Positions 32,301 through 45,900 of a stretch of DNA of 64,000 nt are shown here, in pieces. Both the position numbers and the translations under genes were made by a program. The notes under the pieces were generated by a model. It was not told the DNA's origin and searched no databases. It was given only the letters and a program-made list of their open reading frames with translations. This DNA comes from Sipunculus nudus (lineage: Eukaryota; Annelida; Sipuncula; Golfingiida; Sipunculidae): positions 11,586,839-11,650,838 of the forward strand of contig CM049316.1 of NCBI GenBank assembly GCA_026874595.1, in the 5' to 3' direction. The stretch's first letter is position 1. Each line of letters begins with the position of its first letter.

Positions 32301-33487
32301 ATCCACAATTTCATATTTACAAACATCTTCATCTTCCTAAGCCAGGTCCTAACCACGAAACCTGGACAGTTTAACCGTTAGGTGTGTTTTTACTTGTGGT
32401 GAGCAGATTAATCAATTAAATCAATGATTGGTCATTTTCTTTCAAAATCAATTAAATCAATTGCACTTTTACATAATCGATTAAAAATGGTTATGTATGC
32501 ACAGGCAAAGAACCTAATCCTGTCAGAGATATATGATCACAAAGTAACGAACAGCATAAAAAAGAACCTTGCACAGCCAACAATCATCCCACGGCAAGTC
32601 GACCTTGGATTTGAGTGGATTAATAGATTCATTATGAATAGTGATGTGCCTGTCAGACTGTTTACCGGGATCAATATTTTGGGTACTAGTATATACAGCA
32701 GATTTCAAGGTAATATAGAAAGAACATAGAATAACTGATTAATAATCAATCATCTGTTGTTTTTATTTTGAAATCATCGATTATGATTTTAAAACCAATT
32801 CCTACCATTAGTTACTACTTTGTCAAAATAGGTGTACCATGCTTAGTTTCAACAATTTTAAGGTAACAATTAATATCACACACATGGTATTAGGTGACTA
32901 ATTAAATGTTACATTTTAAAGACCATTTTATTACTGCAATAACTAAAGTTCCCAAGATTAAGTTTGAGAGACTCAAGCTTAACATAAAAAGACTCAAGTG
33001 GTTTCTTGAAAAACAGTGCTGTTTGTATAGCAGGTTTTCACCAAATCAGATCATCAGCAAAATATTTCCTATTTAACCTTGTTAGCCTTAAATAAACATT
33101 TATGATATGTTGGCTTCTTGCATGACATGCAACACATGCCCTAATGGGACAGGACATCAAACCAGCCTAGTTCCTTTCAAGAGCTGCAGTTTAATCATTG
33201 ACTACACTTATTTCAAGGTGAGTTGAACAGCATATGCAGAAAAACTTATACCTGAGGTCAGTACAAATATCACACTTTTGAGTATTTAGCCTATCTGACA
33301 AACGATTCACTCAAGATGACATTGTGGGCTCAATCTAGATCAAATGCTCAGTTTCATGATTATTGGGGAGAAACCAGACAGCATTTATTTCTAGTGTCAG
33401 TGAATTAAAACTTGGCACATGAGTTCCACTGGATTACCGCTGCCCAGATTAAACACATGATATGACCTGCTTTCAATCCCTACAACG

Positions 33488-33790
33488 TACTAAATCTGGG
33501 CTAAACCTTTAGATCTTGCTTTATATCCAAAAACCATACTGGATCGAGGCTGAACAGGTTAGATTTGGCTTTAGACCCCAAAACCCACTGGATCTGGGCT
33601 GAACATATTAGATTTAGCTGTAGACCCCTAAAACATGCTGGATCTGGGCTGGACATGTTAGATTTTGCTTTAGACACCTAAGACGACCTGGATCTAGGCT
33701 GAACATGTTAGATTTTGGTTAAGATCCTCAAAACATGCTGAATCTGGGCTGAACATGCTAGAGTTCGCTTTTTGAGTGCCCCAAACTAGA
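33488..33790 (+). repeat. 50-bp tandem repeat, ~6 copies
   Basis: TGGATCTGGGCTGAACATGTT-type units start at about 33488, 33540, 33589, 33639, 33689 and 33739, an almost constant 50-base period. They end in a 'ttagaccccaaaac' half. Copies differ by several bases each. Confidence 0.88.
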
Positions 33791-35644
33791 CCAGCAGTTT
33801 GAGATGGGGTCTATATTCTAGCCTGTGCTATACTGGAGTTGGAGGGTGCCGAATTCCACCTCTAAACATTTGGTGTAAGTGGATAGGAGAGATGTACCTG
33901 GAAGACAGATTCTTGGTACAGTCCAGCACAACCAAACTTCTAATTAAGTACACTTAAATAATACTTAAGCACCAGGAAGAACCAGTTTAGGTCAAGCTAT
34001 AATTTGGCTCAATATTGTGTGTAAATGCAAGGTGAGATTTGGACCAAGTCTTGTATTGAATAGCAGTTAAAGAGTTGTTTATAGTTCAGAGCTGACTAAC
34101 TAGTCATTATTTCGGATGCAGTGTAAATACAAGTACAAAATGAAAGTCAGTTCTTACCAGAGCTATTAGGAGTATAGTCAATAAATGACAGGTGATTGGC
34201 ATGCTCAGGCTCTAGGATAATGATGTGCTTACCAGAATATTAAACCAGCAACAGCTAGCACACAGTACTACCTTTAAAAGCAAGGGATGATTAGACTAAT
34301 AGAACACCAGGAAGTGCCAGAAAGGCCCACCTCGTTCAGGAACAAATTAGAAACAAAACCTTTAAGAACAGTTTCCTTTGGTTAAGGATAGCATAGCAGC
34401 TGAAGGCAGACATCATCTCTACCTTGAAAAATAATATGAGGAAACTAGCATGTGATGTTACAGACAGCACATTGGCACAGCTCAGTGAAATCTTGAATGA
34501 TATCATAACAACACACTGTATCAGTTAAGAGTTGTATGAAATGTTATGGTTTAGTCTGCATGGAAAATTGTAATGGACCAATGATCTATTGTAACTGATG
34601 GTTAGTTGGGTTGGTGCAAATGATCTCATGATTGATCTGGACTGCAAAGTTTTGCATGAAACTTAAGCTATGTGATGAGGAAATGTGTGATTTCATGTAA
34701 TTTATGTGATAAAACTTGAGAAAAGTCTGTGTTTATTAATAGACATCATTCCTAAGGTTATTATATACACATGTAGGCAATAGAATTATGATATATATAT
34801 ATTAATCAACATGCAAGCCTTCCAGTATATATAAATAGAGATAAAGTACAGGTCCATAAATGGTCAGAAATTTTACACTCCTCAACAACTGATAAATTCT
34901 GATTATCTGTCCATAGAGGTCACCCAATTTTTACTGATGATTGATTATGAAATTTAACCTAATTTCCAACACCAATGGATGTGTATTGAAAAACACTGTG
35001 ATCCTAAACCCAAGGAGGACCGACTTTAAAGGAATAAACATGGCAGTAACATTTTGTTACAATAGCACCTATAAAAAGCAACCAAATGTGACAGGTTTCA
35101 CACATAACAACGTCCAAGACTCCTGGTCATCTGACGAACTGGAGGACATGTTATCTTCAGGAAAACCAATGAAAATTGAGCCCCTGATATTGAGAACTGT
35201 TTAACAGTCAATTCTGCCACAACTGCCCTTAATCACATTTTTCTAATTTTTGTGCAGTTACAGATAAAGTCCTGCTGAACATACTAGACTTCCACTTAGA
35301 TCAGTCACACTTATAACTGATTATAAATACAGCAAATCTAAAGTCAAAGAAACCAACGGTAGTCCTGACATCTCTAAGATTTTACCAAAGCTATGTTTTG
35401 CTGGGTGATAATTTCACTTAATTGTTCTGTAACCTTTGGTTACTTACACCAAAATAGAATAGACAGAAGGGTTGGCTTTGACTTAATTGTATTCAAGATG
35501 ACAAGGTATTACTGTATTGGCAATAACCTTATTTTCCTGGCACTTCATATGCATGAAGAAAGATACACTGTTTTATCTTTTCATTATATTATGATTGATG
35601 AAGTTTATAACTTATTCTAAATTATGATTCGTTATTATTTGTAG

Positions 35645-35773
35645 ACCTGTAATATATCCTTATTCATTCTAAAATTTGTTGTATTTTAATTTTCAGTACC
35701 ACAAGTCAGTACCTGTAATATATCCTTATTCATTCTAAAATTTGTTGTATTTTAATTTGTCAGTACCATAAGC
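35645..35773 (+). repeat. 66-bp tandem duplication
   Basis: ACCTGTAATATATCCTTATT starts at 35645 and again at 35711, followed in both by 'cattctaaaatttgttgtattttaattt' and 'cagtacca'. Nearly identical, so recent. Confidence 0.92.
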
Positions 35774-36636
35774 TGTCTAAAAAGTCTCATGGTGAACATG
35801 GCATAAGATTGACAACAAGCAGATCTACAAAGGCAATTGCTATGGTGACACATCATCATGGTTACCACATAAACATGAAAGACAGATCTATCCTCATACA
35901 AACAAAATCATGGAATAATTGAATATTAAACCTTCCATACTCCCGTAAAAAGAAATTTAAAGTGGAATTAATACTGAAATATTTTTATAATATGGTCATA
36001 ACACAGGTCTTGCTGACATTGGTGAAAGTTGACCAAGGAGTTTTTGCTGATAAATGCAATAACAACACATGAAAGGATAAATATAAAATATCACACAGTT
36101 CAGACCCAGAAAATTAAACGTAAGGACTGTTTACATCTCATTACAACACTTAATCCTTCCATATAAAATTATGTGTGACAGAGTGTGGCTCTGAACAGTA
36201 ATTAGAGCACCTAATAATTAAGCATGGACTAACAGTCAACTTGATCTTAAGCTTCGTTACATTTACAAAAATAAAATTTTGATTCACTGCTGATTATGAG
36301 TAAAATCTTTTTAAATATTGCAGTGTATACATTAGTTTCATCTTAAACTACAACGTGTACACACAGACCCATGTAAGTGCAGGATGGCATTTTATCAAAC
36401 AGATAAAGACTATCCATTTTACCTGTGATATGAGCGACTCTCTCTGCTTAAATATTCAATATTAATTTGAACTGGGGAAATGTAAATATTAGTGGAGAGT
36501 TTTCCAAAGCTTAAGTGTGTTCCCTCCTAGTGTCACCGATGAACAAGGGGGTATCCATGTTGCTGTCAGTGTATGCGTGAACTAGCCTCCTTTTTCTGGA
36601 CCCTGTGTTGTAGGCGTCATCGTCTTTCTTTGGTTG

Positions 36637-36804
36637 TCATTTATTCTTCTGGTTATAAGTCACTCTCTTTGAAACTCTCCCACAAAAAAGCCCACCCACA
36701 AATATGAAGCCTATGACAGCAAATATTATTCCAAGGAAATAATGTTTTGAAGGTGATGTAACTATACCCTCATACACTTCTTGAAATGTTTCTGGTGGTG
36801 CCAC
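36637..36804 (-). CDS. GLG1: GLG1 last coding exon (membrane anchor and tail)
   Basis: 55 residues and [23 protein letters not shown], the membrane helix [20 protein letters not shown], and cytosolic [15 protein letters not shown]. Acceptor CTTATAG. The stop is followed in frame by 41 further open codons (to TAA at 36513-36511), and AATAAA overlaps the last two sense codons (36645-36640). Confidence 0.96.
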   Translation of the reverse strand: MAPPETFQEVYEGIVTSPSKHYFLGIIFAVIGFIFVGGLFCGRVSKRVTYNQKNK

Positions 36805-39800
36805 CTATAAGAAAAAGACAACATAATACAATATATCCTGGACAACACTAAGAATTTACACATTTTATTTGAATTATGTAAAAATTAAAGATCTACTTGA
36901 CAATTTGGATTGTCACTGGTGCCCATAAAACTACACTTGTTAACCTAAATTTAGTGACAATAAGAATGAAGATGAAAGCACTCAAAGAAAATAAAAAATA
37001 TAATTTAAATAGACTGATTAAAAAATAAAAATATCACTTGTAAATGAGTTTACGATGGTTTACCTTAGTAATGATTTTTCCAGTTCCATAGTGACCTGTC
37101 ATCAACAAATGAAAATTAATATTTAAATTTTTACTGGCAAGGTGGTGTTAAAAATGAACTTGGCACATACCCTTGCAGCATATTCCCACATTTTTTTACG
37201 ATCTGCTAACATTTGTTGACACTTAGCCTTCAGCTTCACTTTAGGATCATCTAATGCTGCTAACAAGCAAGACATCTCTGTGGAGATACAAAACAAATGA
37301 GCAAATATTTGTTGAGGAAGGTATTGTCTCAAACAGAGTCAAGTATTCATACATTTACATATATGATTAAACAGAGTCTAGAATTAACAAGACAGGTATA
37401 TAAGGGAAAGAACCTTTTTTAAGTAATTTTGCCTAACGTAAATTTTTCTTTTTTCTCTCTCTGTTGGAAATATGTGAAGAATCAGACACTTTCTTATGTC
37501 TACAAAAGAAGGTTTATAAATGTGATGATACTTTGAGAGTTGGCCAGCTTAATGTAGTTAAAAAAATTACTGAGACGCCAGCACTAGCTTCTCTAGCACT
37601 TTCTTTTTTACAATGTGGTGGGTCATTTCCATTTTATTTTTTACCATGACATTTTTTTTTAATATTATCATATCAAATGCCCTAATGTACAAACATTTAT
37701 CATTAAATCACTAAGTAATTGACAACAGTCTAAAGGTATAGGTGACATTCCAAGGCAGTTTGCTAGAAAGGCATAATACCCTACGCTACTCACGTTTTCC
37801 TTCTCCAGGTGGAACGTCCACACAGTAATATTTTATATCTAACGCACATGCTCGATGAAGCAGAGGATCGACATGAACGTCAGCCAGGCTCTCTGCCAGT
37901 AATCGAGCCACCTCCTGTAATTACAAGAGACCCATGGGTCATGGTGCTCAGCTGAAACACTGTGTAAGAGTTACTGTTCATAATCCTAGAATTCAGAAGA
38001 GATATTACTTTTTTTTGTATGACAGTATTTTAGTGCAAGTGCTACTCCCATTGGCAATACAGAATGTATTGCATATTCAAATGTGTGCTATCTCAAAGTT
38101 CCCATATATGTGATGTTGCTTTCTGCAGCTATGCTGAAAAAAGTTTTATCTACCAAATATTTATATAACATATTTATTTATTTTTTTTAGAATAATAAAG
38201 TCCAGAATCAAACAAGGTCTATAAATTGATGTATTATATGTTCAAAGTGTACTTGAAAATGAGGGGGTCTATGGTCAGAAAAAGTTACAAGAAAGTCAGC
38301 TATTTAAATGAAACAAGAACTAGGGGTAAGATATAAGTATGAAACTTTATCCAACAAGCAATCATGAGCACAAATCTTAAGTTAAATGTGAAAATTTACT
38401 TTGAAAAAAAAAAAGGTTTTTCAAATACAAAAAAAGATGTTAATAGTACAGTCTGCTCAGATATGAAATTACATTCTATTGGAGCAATGTCAAAGTGACA
38501 TATTTTAAGGCAAGCTACAAGATTTTTTCCACATGCAAAATTTCAAGTTTGTTAATTTCAAGGTTAAATGGATCAGAAACATGCACTTATGAAAATGTCT
38601 GGCACGCTATTGCTGAGCAAAGACTAAATGCTGTGATAAAAAGGTGTTATAAAGTTTATAAACTTGAATTTTAAAATAAAAAGAACTACTGCAGCAGGTA
38701 GAGACAAACTGGACAAGGATGACATGTTGTGGAACAGGGCTGGTGTTTGTATATGATGTGAAGTGCAAAATGTATCAGCAGAAAACCTGTCGATACCTTA
38801 TATATGAGTGCCCCGGCAGTTACTTTTTGAACCTGAGGCTGAGTACATTTTACAATGCTTTTTCTTTTCTGGTTTTGTATGAATGTGTAATTATATCAAC
38901 AACAACAAAAATAATAAAATGGACTTCCTTTACCTTCTGACATACTGGTTTGGTTATCTTTCCAGCAGCCAGGGCATTTTTAAGACAGTCCTCTAGTAGT
39001 CCAGAATGGTCAAATTCTGATCCTTCATTGACGGGGATATGTTCAATACAGTGGTCTTTAATCTACAAAGAAGAAAAATATTGTATCACATTACAAGCAA
39101 ACAGTGCATCACAGTACTGATGATTTTATTTGCATGTTACATACGAAGTCTAAGTGCAAAGTTATATATACTGTCAATACATCATTTGTGGGTTATAAAT
39201 TCTTTTTACTTACAGTAATATATTGTCAATTAGGATATAAGTTATACCCAAAAATCCATGATCAGATACAGATGCTCATAGTCTGTTCCAACACCCTTGT
39301 CCACCTATTTTTTTATGATATTCTGTTAAATTTATTTAATAAACCTCAACAATGCAGCTGTTATCATGGGAGGTAATGTGGTGATTTATGATAATTTAAA
39401 TAAGTATGAAATAAATGTATTTACTTCAAGACACCTTGACAGTGCTGACATATCTTAATTGAGCTGGTAAAATGAGTGGCCATATCTGTTTATTCCTGCT
39501 ATCCAGGGGAGATGTGTGTGTGTGTGTGTGTGACTTAACAACGGTAATATGTCAGAAGTTCAAGATCGTCAGCATAGGCTGTCATTAATATGTCATATTT
39601 CATTTTGAATGACTCACAGGAATTTCATACAACAGAGATAATTATTTTGTTGTCATATAAGTGCCACTTAATCTGATTTGCACTTGTTCCAATTCTAACT
39701 CTGAATAAAATCATTTTTTGTTACTGTATACATTTTGTTTGAACACTTGACAAGTCCTGTTTCCTACCTTTTGATCACAAGCTTTGGGGATAACATTTGA

Positions 39801-42800
39801 CAAGTCCTTTTTCTTTCTTCTTGACAATTTTTTTATAAATTTTTTTGTGTGGAGGTAACTGACTCCCAAAACACGAGAGAAACACAACCATGGGAGAAAG
39901 TCTCCCCATTAAGCCTGCAGAGCACTCACCCTGAGAGAGGGCTGGCCATGCAAAATCTCACTTCCTCAGCTTAGTTTTGATCTCATAATCTCCTGACTTA
40001 GAGCTCTGTGCTCTACCCCTAGATCACAGGAGCTGGTGTTAACATTTAAAGTGTCCTATTTCTTACCTCTTGTTCACAAGCCTTAGCCAGCACCGGGTCC
40101 TGTCTGTAATCCAGCTGGGAGTCTCTGATCAGGTTTGTCATGTATTTTCTACATGGTGTGCTTAATCTCTGATAAACAGAATAAACAGGTTAAAGTAAAT
40201 AAGTCTTGTTCAGAAAGAAACAATGTTTAAAACTGCAATTTTCTATTGACAAAAAATATTTTCAGTTTTATCTTCAGAATGAAGTTTCAACCTAAATCTA
40301 CTCTGGCAATCAGTAAACAAAGTGATCCTCAAATAGTGCATTTTTTTCTGTACATATCTCTGATTACCTCCACTGACTTTTAAAACCATTTCTTTCAATT
40401 TGCTATAACAGTTATGAATAATTGTTATATGTTCCTGTAGTGAAGGATAATTAAACCCAGAAATGGGACAATTTCCTCTGACTGTCAGCAGCCAGTGGAG
40501 ATAACTTGGAACAAGGCTGTTTTGGATGGCTGTTTTGGATGAAATGACTGTCTGCAAACTTTCCTCAAATTCAATAATAACCTGAATCCTTGCAGCTTAA
40601 ATGGACACTCCTGAATTAAAGCCAGCTCAGCTTTGGATTTCTGAGAAAATTTGAATATCTCCATCTGTTTATGTCACAAAAATGAATAGAATTATGAGAC
40701 TCTTTTGCTATTACAATGAACACACGATGGGTCATGTTAATATTGGTTCATTAATCATTTATTATTTTTTTTAAAATTATTTTTAATATACACAATATGG
40801 GATGAAAGGAGAGGGAAAATTTATTATTTTTTACTGACCTTTTGTGAGAATTTGACCCTGAGACAGTTGATGACTTTGCCCTCTGTTTCCTCATCTTCTT
40901 TCTGATCTTTAATTAAGTCTGAGCAATACTTGTTTATATCTGGGGTACACTTCTCCTGTAGTTCCACATTTAGACGATAATCTAATATATTATAAAAATA
41001 AACACATGTCTAGTCAAACTTGTTTGTATCTGTAGTACATTTCTTCCCAAGTGTTATATTCTGTTGATAATTTAAAATAATGCTAAAATAAAAATAAATC
41101 TTAACTGAGCAAAATAAGATGTGAGGACATTATTCAGGGTTCAGATTGACTGAATTTCCTCTGTAAAGTTAGACTCTTGGGTTAAGGTGGGTATATCAAA
41201 ATTGCTAAATTACAGTATTTAGAAACTGATGTCAATGAGATACCAGCATAATGACAAATAAAAGTAAATAAAAAAAAGTGTGCCATTTGCACAATGTAAC
41301 AGCAAGCCACCTATTAGTTCGCTTAATATTGAACTACTTGACAATAATCTTAAAAAAATTTTTCCACCATGCTTTTTTTCTCTACCCTAGTCATTGACAG
41401 AAAGTCCATAATTCAAAGCCTATCACCCCAAGGGCACAGTCTTAAACTTGGAATTTTTATTTTGTTTTTGGTCTTAATTATTAAATATATTTTTTGTTGT
41501 GCTGACCTTTGTTTTGCATTTCTTCTCGCTCCATCACAAGTTCTAAACAATGTTCCTCAAAATTTTCTTCATCTTTACTTCTCTTAAGACATTCTAATAT
41601 CTCATGTGGCTTCTCACCCTTACAGTAAGTCTGCAAATAAAACATAATCTCTTAACTCATTCTGTATTCATCATATATGGACCACTCAGCAGGAACACAG
41701 TCCACATGAATCCAGTTATTAAGTATTATAGTTGCTGCACACATATTTATTGTAATAGCATCTAAAAACTGCATGTATTATAAAACAATACTGAATAATT
41801 CAATCTAATCAATACTAATAATTTGAGTAATTACATTTTGCAAAAAAAATTATTTTAACAATAAAATTTGAATTGTATTTACACTATAACGTCTTATTCC
41901 ATATCAACTGTTACTACAAAATATCAATCTTGTCTATTATTTATTAGTTTTGTGTGATTACATTAATTTCTGAAAATTAAACATCTTCCAAATGCAGTTA
42001 ATCTTGAAAGCTGATATAAACTGCACCATGAGCCTTCCTACCTTGATCATTTTTTTGCAGACATGCATCAACTTATAATCAATTTCCTGGTCGTACGCCT
42101 CCAGTTTCTGGAAAGAGTTTAACACAGGATTATCACTTGACAGCACTCAAAGAGACCAAGCTTCTGCCAATAGGTAATCTTTTTTTCCAATATGACAACA
42201 AAACTACAGATCATCTTTTAAATTTTATTCTCATTCATGCCTCAGGACATGAAATAAAAAATCCAAGGATATGAAAGTATTGCTGGACCACTGGAAATAT
42301 CCAGTAAAACTCATGAAGGTCTGACAGAAATTGACCTGCCACAAGGCCCCGTACAGCAAACCCCTTGTCCTTGCAGTGTTATTCTCTAACCAAGCATTAA
42401 GTTAATTTTTTCCTGTAAAAGTTTTTTCTTATTAAAACTCCTGTTGTTTTACTTTTGACTTTATCACTCTTTCCAAGATGTACAAAGTGCCTAGGCAGCA
42501 GGCAAAATCATACTGTCAATTCATGCATCTGTTCATCCATTTTGTTTCAAGATCAAGAACTTCCTTGTTCCCCACTGGGTACCTTTCTCTTATCAGTACT
42601 TTGATGTTAGAAGTGACTGTATGATATTAATTATAGCCATGTTACAGGCACAGAACTATAAAACACAATTTTATCAACTGGTTTTATTTTAATCTGACAA
42701 AATAAATTTTTTTGACAATAAACTGATACTTGTATGACAACTATAATATGCCATAGTTATAAACAGCAATAAACTTTCACAGCTGACATTGCACTATGAT

Positions 42801-42851
42801 TATAAAGAGGTTACTCAACTAAATATATAAAAATAATCTGGTGTCCACATC

Positions 42852-42946
<95 letters not shown>

Positions 42947-45900
42947 ACTCTGAAATTTATCAACTCTTTTCTCTTGTCAGCGACATTAAAAGTCATGAAA
43001 ATCCTTTACCTTTTAAGATAACTTATATACATACAAATTGTTAACAGTCATGATTATCCTTAACCTTTTTCAGATGTCTGATACACATACAAACTGTTAA
43101 AAGTCATGAAAATCCTAAACCTTTTTTTAGATAATTTATACGCATACATACTGTTAACTGTCAGAAATGACCAACTAAAGTCATGAAAATCCTTTACCTT
43201 TTTTTAAAAAACTTATACACATACAAACTGTTAACAGACAGGAAGGACCTACTGGGTACTAACATACTTTTGGGAAACTTGGTTGGCCGACTTTAAGATA
43301 ATCTTGGCCAATTTGATTGAATGAGAAGTATTTTATGTTATTAAGAGAATTACTGATGAAAGTCAACTCAGTTTACCAACCACATACATCAGTTCTGCTA
43401 TAAAACTAAGGGACTTTAATTTTCAAGCATTTATTAATGTGTCCACCTGTCCAGTTAAAATACAAAGTGCACATGTTCTACATAGCAAAATATACTTAAG
43501 AATACTAAAAAAATACTTTAATTATATTAACAATATTGATGCATTTTTAGCCTACTGTATCATTTATTCCTCAATTTTCATATTTTCAATAACAGTTTTT
43601 TAAAGAAGTTTTTATCTCCTCCTCATGGAATCAAGAGGACACTGCAGAAAGTCCACACTCACCTCTCGTTTAAATATAAGTTTATGACATGGTCGTGACA
43701 GTGAATCCTGGTTTTTCTTCAAACATTCAAGCATCTGTAAACAAATGCATAAAAAATTAATGCCAATGAGTTGCTCCATGAATTTTAAAAGTAATTTACA
43801 GCTGCTTCTTCTTTTTTTTTGACCTGTAATCTTAATAGGGGTCGATATCTGGCATCTATTAAATATTAACTAAAGACTCTACAAATACGTCAGAAAACAG
43901 TGATACAATTGCACACAGACTGTTTGTTTAGATTATATGCATGTGTTTATAACATATCTTTATGAGGGCCCACCAAAATAATTCTCTCATATGCAACAAG
44001 GAAATCTGGTGCCAGTCAGATGAACCAGAGTTTTGCAAAAGGCAAAAAGATAGATATTTTTAATTCTGAAAAACTAAAAAAGCCAAGATAGGCAAAAATT
44101 AGGTTTTCTGTATCTCTCACATTCCTGTAATCTTAAGTAACAGGAACATGCAAAATCAGATTTAAATGATATGGACAAACTGATGTTGTACTGTTTTAAT
44201 GGATAATGCCTTAATTATTCATGAATTTAAAAACCAAGCAAAGTATGTGTTAACACAAAACCTTCCATATAACACCATGTCTACAGCAGGTGAAATGACA
44301 TACTTTTCTACTAAAATTGATGGAAAATTCAACATAAACAGGGGATATAACCAAAATTCAAAGACTATTAAAAGTCAAAACACCTGCTAAAACAAAACTG
44401 AGCCTCTTCCATTACAGCTTACTTGTGGACTATTTTTCCTGATTTTCCAGCTTTTCTGAAATATATATAATTCAAACGCATCCCTGATATGTATTTCATG
44501 AATTGAATAGAATAATGATTTTCATACAGTGAAACCCAGGCTGCAGACACCCCTCTGCCATTAAGAGACATCAGAATGACCAAATGTTTTCAATACTTAA
44601 AGATTAGAACCCCACTGGAGCAGACACCTCTATTCAGTTTTTGTCTCACCTTCTTTAACAGACACACAAACATCTGCCTTAGCAGGTGTAAGGACAAATA
44701 GGTTGTTACTGCAAATATGTTCTGATCACTTAAAGGTGTTCTCCTTATTCAGACAGGTAATATGAGGAAGCTGTGGCATAGCAAAACGGAAGACAGTTTC
44801 ATTCAGCTACACTTGAAATTGTAAGTCTGAACTTGATTCCAAAATCACTGTTTCTAACCATACATGGCTGAGAAATATTGATTTAAAGTTAAAATCAAAA
44901 ATTTTTTTTACCCATGAAATTTAGTTTTGGTTAATCCCTAAGATTTCATATACCACACTGTAGAGAATATTTTCAGCTTTCAGAACACTTCACGGTTAAG
45001 TAGTCCAAAAGCAATAGCTGAGGTCTTAATAAAGATATTCTGAAACAATGTTTTAACAGACTTTTGAGGAAGTTCTGAGGCAGTTCTTAAAGGGTTTACT
45101 CACATGTCCTTTACCGGGTACAACATTTGAACATAAAGTTCTCATGTCCTTCTCACACTTTTCTTCTAATTCTTCATCAAGTTTTACATTTTCTTCCTGA
45201 AAAATAAACACAAGTGACCCATGGTCATGATGCTCAAATAAACATAACCAATATTTATGTTTATTTGGATCCCCTCCCCGGTAAATCCATAACACTAAGA
45301 AAATTCTCAATCCAGGGACATACATTTTTGCTATGGATGTAAGCTACATCTTCAAGTTAAGAATTATTTTTAATATTAAAATAAATACTGTTCCTATATC
45401 CATAAAAAACTATAATATGGGTAGTCAACAAGTGTATCCACTGAAATCAGATGGGATGGGTGAAATGAGGCATAGATTGAGTGGAAAGGGAAATTAGAGT
45501 GATATGTGTTGCATGTTAGCATGGATGTCTGCCACATGAACATGATTGTAGGTGGTGCCACCTGTTATCTGAAAGAGAAAGCTATCCAAGATGTATACTT
45601 ATGCAAAATTTAAAGTGGATAAGTCAAACCGCTGCTTAGATAAGAGCGATTTTTACCCTAGGTAGAAGAACAGGTGGACAGCATGCAAAACTGTTTTTAA
45701 ATTGGGCCACAAAATCTGTATAAGCATAAAAGCTATGTAAGATGTATACTCATGCAAAATTTCAGGCAGATACATCAAACCAGTCCTGAGATATTAGCAT
45801 GGATGTCTGTAGTGTAAACATGAATGTAGGTGGTGCCACTTGCCACAAAATAGAGAAAGCTATTCAAGATGTGTACACATGCAAATATTAGGCAGATGGT

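Larger units (their letters stand above)
28310..36636 (-). other. GLG1: GLG1 3' flank, possible long 3' UTR
   Basis: From the GLG1 stop to about 28310 the dispersed families that crowd the rest of the window are almost absent, and no exon or RNA gene is recognised on either strand. Candidate minus-strand polyadenylation hexamers include AATAAA overlapping the stop (36645-36640), others such as 30413-30408, and ATTAAA at 28341-28336, just where repeats resume. A very long 3' UTR of up to 8 kb is possible, but nothing in the sequence proves transcription. Confidence 0.35.

Noticed and set aside
34941-35204. 87-codon plus-strand open stretch opposite the GLG1 flank
   Set aside because: No recognisable domain and no splice or polyadenylation context. 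Length is within chance for this region.
42811-43044. Open stretches encoding long Ile-Tyr runs
   Set aside because: They are translations of the 90-bp AT microsatellite. The same applies at 7719-7776 and 9159-9192.
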